Below are positions 5,101 through 5,204 of a DNA stretch of 5,204 nt, one piece after another. The translations under genes were made by a program, and so were the position numbers. The stretch comes from an uncultured Dialister sp. (GTDB lineage Bacteria; Bacillota; Negativicutes; Veillonellales; Dialisteraceae), in the NCBI RefSeq assembly GCF_900541605.1, contig NZ_UQKJ01000127.1, forward strand, positions 1-5,204. Reading direction: 5' to 3'. Under the pieces are notes generated by a model. The model had not been told where the DNA came from. It saw only the letters and a program-made list of their open reading frames with translations, and made no database searches. Numbering within the stretch: the first letter of the stretch is position 1; each line of letters opens with the position of its first letter.

Positions 5101-5203
5101 ACTGATTCGCCTGCGGCGAATCAGTGGCTGGTGGCTAGATCTAGTGGCTAGGTGGACAGGCCCTTCGGGCCGATTCCGTCTATCCCCATCTGACTCTACC
5201 CCC
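5101..5203 (+). repeat. 100-base composite repeat, second copy, cut by the window end
   Basis: It is 94% identical to 3574-3673 over 5104-5203. Here the first palindrome is longer: ACTGATTCGCC (5101-5111) and its complement (5115-5125) form 11 perfect pairs around TGC. Three CTAG tetramers (5135-5151) and GGCCC-TTC-GGGCC (5159-5171) follow. By analogy a 99-base repeat should follow just beyond the window. Confidence 0.85.
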
Positions 5204-5204
5204 C

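Larger units (their letters stand above)
5052..5204. other. Upstream region of the ATP-grasp gene and start of a repeat block
   Basis: It holds the candidate promoter (5065-5073), a run of seven Ts on the plus strand (5083-5089), and from 5101 the repeat block. No gene starts here on the plus strand within the window. Confidence 0.7.

Overview
The window carries three genes, all on the minus strand, in a setting rich in non-coding repeats. Reading in the direction of transcription (right to left), they are an orphan ATP-grasp protein (5018-4290), DNA primase dnaG (3376-1580) and the primary sigma factor rpoD/sigA (1488-352). dnaG and rpoD are 91 bases apart and form the core of the classical macromolecular-synthesis operon: DnaG primes replication and RpoD directs housekeeping transcription.

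The organism looks like a Firmicute. RpoD has the compact 378-residue SigA-type layout without the long insert of the proteobacterial protein, and purine-rich Shine-Dalgarno sites precede all three genes. The fairly GC-rich coding sequence, plus the many short palindromes between genes, would suit a Negativicute such as a Dialister relative. That genus assignment is inference from general impression only.

Layout: 1-351 is non-coding and holds palindromic repeats, one inverted copy of a 99-base repeat and a CCTAGA hexamer array. 352-1488 is rpoD. 1489-1579 is a spacer with a long imperfect stem-loop. 1580-3376 is dnaG, which starts at TTG. 3377-4289 is a 913-base repeat mosaic with no credible gene; its right end holds the ATP-grasp gene's terminator. 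4290-5018 is the ATP-grasp gene, with its promoter candidate near 5070. 5052-5204 begins a second copy of a repeat block also seen at 3574-3673 and is cut by the window edge.

The coding content is mostly ordinary housekeeping. The unusual material is between the genes: many perfect palindromes with exactly three unpaired bases, most reading GNA on one strand; all 13 CTAG tetramers of the window confined to intergenic DNA, 12 of them in three arrays; an inverted 99-base repeat pair flanking the dnaG-rpoD operon; and a direct 100-base repeat pair flanking the ATP-grasp gene. No transposase, CRISPR array, tRNA or rRNA was seen, and I found no convincing new multi-gene system.
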